Source: Gallionella sp.
Lineage (GTDB): Bacteria; Pseudomonadota; Gammaproteobacteria; Burkholderiales; Gallionellaceae
Direction of reading: 5' to 3'
Length of the DNA stretch: 64,000 nt
Assembly (NCBI GenBank): GCA_028699065.1
Contig: JAQVVH010000001.1
Coordinates: 1,012,326 to 1,076,325, forward strand
A program made the position numbers and the translations under genes. Below the pieces are notes generated by a model, which saw only the letters and a program-made list of their open reading frames with translations, was not told where the DNA came from and ran no database searches. Of the stretch, positions 60,045 to 64,000 are shown one piece after another; the stretch's first letter is position 1; every line of letters begins with the position of its first letter.

Positions 60045-60613
60045 ACGGATTACGTTGTCTTCTGGTTGCGGGTTTGCTTTGTGCCGTGACCCCGGTGTCC
60101 GCGCTGGAATTCAATCAGGTGCAGACGGACGAAAGCCGGCTGGCGTTTGCCTATGAACAAATGAGCGTGCCGATGGACGGCCGGTTTTCCAAATTCAAGG
60201 CGCAGCTAGCGTTTGACCCGGCCCGGCTTGCCAAAGCCAGCGCAAGGATCGAGGTGGATGTGGCGAGCATAGATACCGGTTCGACCGAAGCCGATGCCGA
60301 AGTCGTCGGCAAAGCCTGGTTTGATGCCAAACGGTTTCCCTCGGTGAGTTTTGTTTCCAGCGCTATTCGCGCGCTGGGAGGCAACCGCTACGAGGCAAGC
60401 GGAAAGCTGAGTATCAAGGGCAAAACCCGCGATGTCGTTACGCCGGTTACGTTTCAACCTTCCGGCAACAAAGGTATCTTCGAGGGCAGCTTTACAATCC
60501 GGCGCCTGGATTACGCCATTGGCGAGGGTATCTGGGCCGATGTCAGCGCCGTGGCAGACGAAGTCAAAATCAAATTCCGTATTGTTGTTTATGCAGCACC
60601 CGCAAAGAAGTAG
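60041..60613 (+). CDS. YceI family periplasmic protein (first copy)
   Basis: A 190-residue lipocalin-like protein with a signal peptide ending near VSALEF. The YceI signature includes RFSKFKAQLAFDP, DVASIDTGSTEADAEV, FDAKRFPSVSF and GKTRDVVTPVTF. The family binds long isoprenoids such as polyprenyl quinone. The ATGA overlap with cytochrome b561 supports a quinone-linked pair. Confidence 0.9.
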   Translation: MNGLRCLLVAGLLCAVTPVSALEFNQVQTDESRLAFAYEQMSVPMDGRFSKFKAQLAFDPARLAKASARIEVDVASIDTGSTEADAEVVGKAWFDAKRFPSVSFVSSAIRALGGNRYEASGKLSIKGKTRDVVTPVTFQPSGNKGIFEGSFTIRRLDYAIGEGIWADVSAVADEVKIKFRIVVYAAPAKK

Positions 60614-60647
60614 ATTCACCCCAACCCATTCACCAAGGAGAACATCC

Positions 60648-61214
60648 ATGAAAACACTCGCTACCCTGACACTGGCCATGACTTTCGCAACGGCGGCCTA
60701 CGCCGCCCCGGAAACCTACGTGATCGACAGCGGCCATACCCTGCCACGCTTTCAGTACAGCCATTTTGGCTATTCCACCCAGCTGAGCAAGTTCGACAAA
60801 ACCACCGGCACAATTACGATCGACCGTGCCGCTAAAACCGGCAGCGTCGATGTTGTCATCGATGCCAAATCCGTAAATACCGGCATGGCGCTGTTCAACG
60901 AACACATTCAGGCCGAAGATTTTTTTGATACCGCCAAATATCCGACCATCACCTACAAATCCAGCAAACTTAAATTCGATGGCGACAAGCTGGTTGCGGT
61001 GGATGGCGATCTGACCGTCAAGGGAATCACTAAACCGGTCACGCTAAAAATCACCTCGTTTATGTGCATGCCACATCCGATGCGCAAAAAAGATGCCTGC
61101 GGCGCAGATGCCACTGCGATAGTGAAGCGTTCCGATTTCAATATGGGCAAGCACGCGCCTTATGTGGGTGACGAAGTGACGCTGACCATTCCGGTCGAAG
61201 CGGTCAAGCAGTAA
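60648..61214 (+). CDS. YceI family periplasmic protein (second copy)
   Basis: A 188-residue YceI protein with an AAGGAG ribosome binding site and a signal peptide ending near AYAAPE. Motifs: VIDSGHTLPRFQYSHFG, IDAKSVNTGMALFNEH, DFFDTAKYPTITY and VKGITKPVTL. Close in length to E. coli YceI and less like the first copy. It has three cysteines, two of them (MCMPHPMRKKDAC) placed to form a disulfide. It probably belongs to the same transcript as pirin and b561. Confidence 0.93.
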   Translation: MKTLATLTLAMTFATAAYAAPETYVIDSGHTLPRFQYSHFGYSTQLSKFDKTTGTITIDRAAKTGSVDVVIDAKSVNTGMALFNEHIQAEDFFDTAKYPTITYKSSKLKFDGDKLVAVDGDLTVKGITKPVTLKITSFMCMPHPMRKKDACGADATAIVKRSDFNMGKHAPYVGDEVTLTIPVEAVKQ

Positions 61215-61238
61215 TCAGAAAGCGATCAGGAGCCAGAC

Positions 61239-62315
61239 ATGACACAAGCACTTTTTGAATCCGCGCAACTGGGGCCGCTGACGTTAGTCAACCGGGTGGT
61301 TATGGCACCGATGACCCGTTTGCGTGCTACCGGTACGCATGTACCCAACGTCGGGCTGATGGCGACTTATTACACCCAGCGCGCGGGTGCCGGCCTCATC
61401 ATCACGGAAGGCATATCGCCCTCGCCGAACGGCGTGGGCTACGCTCGCATTCCCGGCATCTATAACGCGGAACAGCTTGCCGGGTGGCGTGCGGTAAACG
61501 CGGCTGTTCACGCCGCGGGTGGCAGGACATTTGCCCAGATTATGCACACGGGCCGCGTCAGCCATCCGGCCAACATGCCTTCCGACGCACGGATTCTGGC
61601 CCCTTCGGCGATCACCCTGTCCGGCGAAATCTGGACCGACGGTGCCGGCATGCAGCCGTATGCCCGGCCGGAAGCTATGAGCGAAGACGACATCGCGACG
61701 GCCATTGCGGAATATGCGAACGCGGCCAAAAACGCGATCGCGGCCGGTTTCGACGGCGTCGAACTGCATGCCGCCAACGGTTATCTGATTGACCAGTTTC
61801 TCAATGTTGCGTCCAATCAACGTACCGATCGCTGGGGCGGCAGCGTGGAAAATCGCATCCGTTTCGCGGTGGAGGTGGCCAAGGCTGCTGCCGCCGCCAT
61901 TGGTGCGGAACGGATAGGCATGCGTGTGTCGCCTTATGGCGTGTTCAACGATATGCAACCGGACGCCCTGATGGATGTCTTGTACGCCCGCTTGGTTGAA
62001 GCGCTCAACGAGATTGGGCTGGTCTATATCCATGTTGTCGATCACAGCTCGATGGGTGCACCGGAAGTCAGCCCGGCCATCAAGGCAGCCATCCGCAACG
62101 GCTTCAAGGGCAAATATATTTTGTCCGGAGGATATGATCTGGCCCGGGCGAATGCCGATTTACAGGCCGGCCGGGGTGATTTGGTCGCATTTGGCAAAGC
62201 CTTCATTTCCAATCCCGATCTGGTACACAAACTGAAAACCGGGCAGGCATTAACACCTTGGGATATGAACACCTTCTACACGCCGGGCGAGCAGGGCTAC
62301 ACTGATTACACCTGA
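61239..62315 (+). CDS. nemA: Old Yellow Enzyme family alkene reductase
   Basis: A 358-residue FMN-dependent NADPH oxidoreductase that reduces activated C=C bonds and nitro compounds. The TIM-barrel motifs VVMAPMTRLRATG, AQIMHTGRVSHP, VELHAANGYLIDQFLN (His and Asn for substrate) and RWGGSVENR are present, as is YDLARANADLQAGRGDLVAFGKAFISNPDL cut across the FMN phosphate site. It follows yceI by 24 bases. Such enzymes are typically induced by electrophiles, which would fit LysR control. The symbol is by family similarity. Confidence 0.92.
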   Translation: MTQALFESAQLGPLTLVNRVVMAPMTRLRATGTHVPNVGLMATYYTQRAGAGLIITEGISPSPNGVGYARIPGIYNAEQLAGWRAVNAAVHAAGGRTFAQIMHTGRVSHPANMPSDARILAPSAITLSGEIWTDGAGMQPYARPEAMSEDDIATAIAEYANAAKNAIAAGFDGVELHAANGYLIDQFLNVASNQRTDRWGGSVENRIRFAVEVAKAAAAAIGAERIGMRVSPYGVFNDMQPDALMDVLYARLVEALNEIGLVYIHVVDHSSMGAPEVSPAIKAAIRNGFKGKYILSGGYDLARANADLQAGRGDLVAFGKAFISNPDLVHKLKTGQALTPWDMNTFYTPGEQGYTDYT

Positions 62316-62346
62316 CCCGATGACGCGCTAAACGAGGGGAAATAAA

Positions 62347-62369
62347 AAAGGCCGGCATTGCCGGCCTTT
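62347..62369. terminator. Bidirectional terminator between OYE and HU genes
   Basis: AAAGGCCGGC (62347-62356) pairs perfectly with GCCGGCCTTT (62360-62369) around ATT, with A and T runs on the flanks. It serves the convergent genes on both strands. Confidence 0.85.
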
Positions 62370-62392
62370 GCTATTGCGACGAATCAGCAGAA

Positions 62393-62677
62393 TTACTTCT
62401 TGCCGCCGTTCACAGCAGCTTTCAGGTTGGCACCAGCCTTGAAAGCTGGAACCTTGGAAGCCTTGATTTTCAGTTCTGCGCCAGTAGCCGGGTTGCGGCC
62501 GGTGCGTGCAGCACGCTTGCGAACTTCGAAAGTGCCGAAGCCTACCAGAGCGACGCTGTCGCCTTTCTTCAGGGTAGCGGTAACGATTTCGATCAGAGCG
62601 GCGATGTTGCGGTCTGCATCGGCCTTGCTGCTGCCGGTTTTTGCTGCGAGTGCATCGATCAGTTCTTTACGGTTCAT
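62393..62677 (-). CDS. hupB: DNA-binding protein HU
   Basis: A 94-residue nucleoid protein. [20 protein letters not shown] opens it, the beta-arm [12 protein letters not shown] with its DNA-intercalating proline is intact, and the lysine-rich end AVNGGKK is slightly longer than the 90 residues of E. coli HU. Monocistronic, with a terminator immediately downstream. Confidence 0.95.
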   Translation of the reverse strand: MNRKELIDALAAKTGSSKADADRNIAALIEIVTATLKKGDSVALVGFGTFEVRKRAARTGRNPATGAELKIKASKVPAFKAGANLKAAVNGGKK

Positions 62678-62722
62678 GCGAGTACTCCCTTTGGTTGTGG
62701 TTGAAAGCCCGGCAGATTGTTA

Positions 62723-62756
62723 TGCATTTTTTTCGAGGGCGCAATGGGAAAATGCA
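62723..62756. repeat. Inverted repeat upstream of hupB
   Basis: TGCATTTT (62723-62730) and AAAATGCA (62749-62756) are inverted copies about 18 bases apart, in the 205-base AT-rich gap between the divergent hupB and yhcH-like genes. It may be a regulator site for one or both. Nothing else is recognised in this gap. Confidence 0.35.
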
Positions 62757-62882
62757 TGAAAACACGGGTTTGGAAGCATTTTTTTGCTATTTCAACTGTC
62801 CTTGCCCGCAAAAATACGGAAAAATGCCGACTGTCTGGCGTTGGCCGCCTGTTTTAAGCCGATATTTCAAGGGAGCATCCAT

Positions 62883-63338
62883 ATGATTTTTGCCAGTTTA
62901 AGTGAGTCCGAACGCTGCAATAGCCTGCATCCCTTGTTCGCCCGGGTTTTTGAGTTCATTCGCGAGACGGATCTGCATACTCTCGCGGGTGGAAAACACA
63001 GCATCGTCGGAGACGATCTTTTCGCCATCGTCGAGCAGGCCGCGGGTCGCAGCCGCGAAAGTGCCAAGCTGGAATGTCACCGGCGTTACATCGATATTCA
63101 ATTGGTGTTGTCGGGTGTGGACGAGATGGGCTGGAAAGCGCTGGCAGATTGTCGCGCGCCATGCGACGAGTACAGCACGGAAAGAGACATTCGTTTTTTT
63201 GATGATCCGCCTGCTACCTGGATTGCCACACCGCCCGGTCACTTCTGCATTTTCTTTCCGGAAGATGCCCACGCGCCGCTGGTGGCGGATGGAGAAATTC
63301 GCAAAGTGATTTTCAAGATTGCCGTGAATCCTGCCTAA
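62883..63338 (+). CDS. YhcH/YjgK/YiaL family protein
   Basis: A 151-residue cupin-like protein of the DUF386 family from [19 protein letters not shown]. Conserved stretches: [20 protein letters not shown], with the likely metal-binding residues, and [16 protein letters not shown] with His and Glu-like ligands. Family members are linked to sugar and sialic-acid metabolism, but no sugar genes lie nearby. Its end overlaps ttcA by four bases, convergent. Confidence 0.88.
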   Translation: MIFASLSESERCNSLHPLFARVFEFIRETDLHTLAGGKHSIVGDDLFAIVEQAAGRSRESAKLECHRRYIDIQLVLSGVDEMGWKALADCRAPCDEYSTERDIRFFDDPPATWIATPPGHFCIFFPEDAHAPLVADGEIRKVIFKIAVNPA

Positions 63339-64000
63339 TCGTCGAAGGCGGTGTCGCCCTCGGTCACGACATCACCCAGCTTCAGTCCCTGAAAATCGAA
63401 CAGCGCGCTGTCGAGCAAATGCGACGGCCGTACATTCTGCATCGCGGTAAAAATGGTTTGCGTGCGACCAGGATATTGCCGTTCCCACTGTGTCAGCATC
63501 GCCTTGATGTTTTGCCGTTGCAGATTCTCCTGCGAGCCGCACAGATTGCACGGGATGATGGGGAATTCCATACCACGCGCGTAGCGGGCGATGTCCTTCT
63601 CGGCGCAATACGCCAGCGGCCGGATCACGATGTGGTCGCCCTTGTCGGTCACCAGCTTGGGCGGCATAGCTTTGAGCGAACCGCCGAAAAACATATTCAG
63701 AAACAGCGTCTCGATCATGTCGTCGCGGTGATGGCCCAGCGCGATCTTGTTGGCCCCCAGTTCGCCTGCCACCTTGTAGATGATGCCGCGGCGCAGACGT
63801 GAACACAGGGAGCAGGTTGTTTTCCCCTCGGGGATTTTTTCCTTGACGATAGAGTAGGTGTCCTGTGTCTCAATATGAAAATCGATGCCAATGGATTTCA
63901 GATAATTGGGCAGCACCTCGGCGGGAAATCCCGGCTGCTTTTGGTCCAGATTCATCGCCACGATTTTGAAATCGATGGGCGCGCGTTTTTGCAGGGTGCG
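63335..64000 (-). CDS. ttcA: tRNA 2-thiocytidine(32) synthetase TtcA, 5' truncated by window edge
   Basis: TtcA thiolates cytidine 32 of certain tRNAs using ATP and an iron-sulfur cluster. The frame is open to the window end; upstream of [13 protein letters not shown] it reads [13 protein letters not shown], so the protein continues beyond 64000 and the PP-loop SGGKDS is outside. Visible: [14 protein letters not shown] with the two cluster cysteines, [17 protein letters not shown], and [14 protein letters not shown]. About 222 residues are in the window. Confidence 0.94.
   Translation of the reverse strand, partial: RTLQKRAPIDFKIVAMNLDQKQPGFPAEVLPNYLKSIGIDFHIETQDTYSIVKEKIPEGKTTCSLCSRLRRGIIYKVAGELGANKIALGHHRDDMIETLFLNMFFGGSLKAMPPKLVTDKGDHIVIRPLAYCAEKDIARYARGMEFPIIPCNLCGSQENLQRQNIKAMLTQWERQYPGRTQTIFTAMQNVRPSHLLDSALFDFQGLKLGDVVTEGDTAFDD

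Overview
The window looks like ordinary chromosome of a betaproteobacterium, probably of the Nitrosomonadales (Gallionella, Sideroxydans and Sulfuricella-like relatives). Three things point there. The blocks mrcA|pilMNOPQ-aroK-aroB-dgt-gltBD-hemE-priA, argS-SPOR-dsbA-SDR and gatCAB|mreBCD-mrdA-rodA-rlpA are arranged as in that class. Most coding regions are GC-rich. There is also a strong c-type cytochrome component. The lineage is inferred from gene order and protein character, not from a database search. I see no rRNA, CRISPR array, integrase or insertion sequence. The only RNA gene is tRNA-Arg(CCG). No gene-free stretch exceeds 300 bases.

Layout. 1-5.3 kb: end of rsmA, then thiD-thiE-hemL-engB packed with overlaps, then hemB behind a hairpin-rich 173-base leader. 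5.2-8.2 kb, minus strand: a nucleotidyltransferase-like protein and PBP1A. 8.35-25.7 kb, plus strand: type IV pilus assembly pilMNOPQ, shikimate genes aroK/aroB, dgt, glutamate synthase gltBD, hemE and priA. 25.7-32.3 kb: a redox island with a membrane protein carrying one CxxCH motif, a GlcD-type flavin dehydrogenase, a tetraheme c4-type lipoprotein, a small monoheme cytochrome, a nine-heme c / cytochrome b fusion resembling CbcL of Geobacter, and a HemG-type protoporphyrinogen oxidase. 32.4-37.1 kb: NYN/LOTUS protein, argS, SPOR protein, DsbA, SDR. 37.1-41.4 kb, minus strand: a dispersed-repeat cluster, a periplasmic ATP-dependent DNA ligase and gatCAB. 41.5-48 kb: the rod-shape operon. 48-51.4 kb, minus strand: CoA-binding protein, tag, dapF, DUF484, xerC. 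51.4-56.3 kb: a CBS/DUF294 regulator, a DnaQ-like exonuclease, and a two-part sodium:solute symporter whose large subunit has an in-frame TAA at codon 4. 56.7-62.3 kb: tRNA-Arg, modA-lysR (minus) diverging from pirin, cytochrome b561, two YceI proteins and an Old Yellow Enzyme. 62.4-64 kb: HU, a YhcH-family protein and the 3' part of ttcA.

How the genes work together. Four heme-synthesis steps (hemL, hemB, hemE, hemG) share the window with at least four heme proteins. The nine-heme/cytochrome b fusion could link the quinone pool to periplasmic carriers (the tetraheme lipoprotein and the small cytochrome), as CbcL does in metal-reducing bacteria, or in the reverse direction in an iron or sulfur oxidiser. 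This is the best candidate for a little-described system here. Second is the LysR/pirin region, where a perfect palindrome lies about 65 bases upstream of the predicted pirin transcription start, the usual position of a LysR recognition site.
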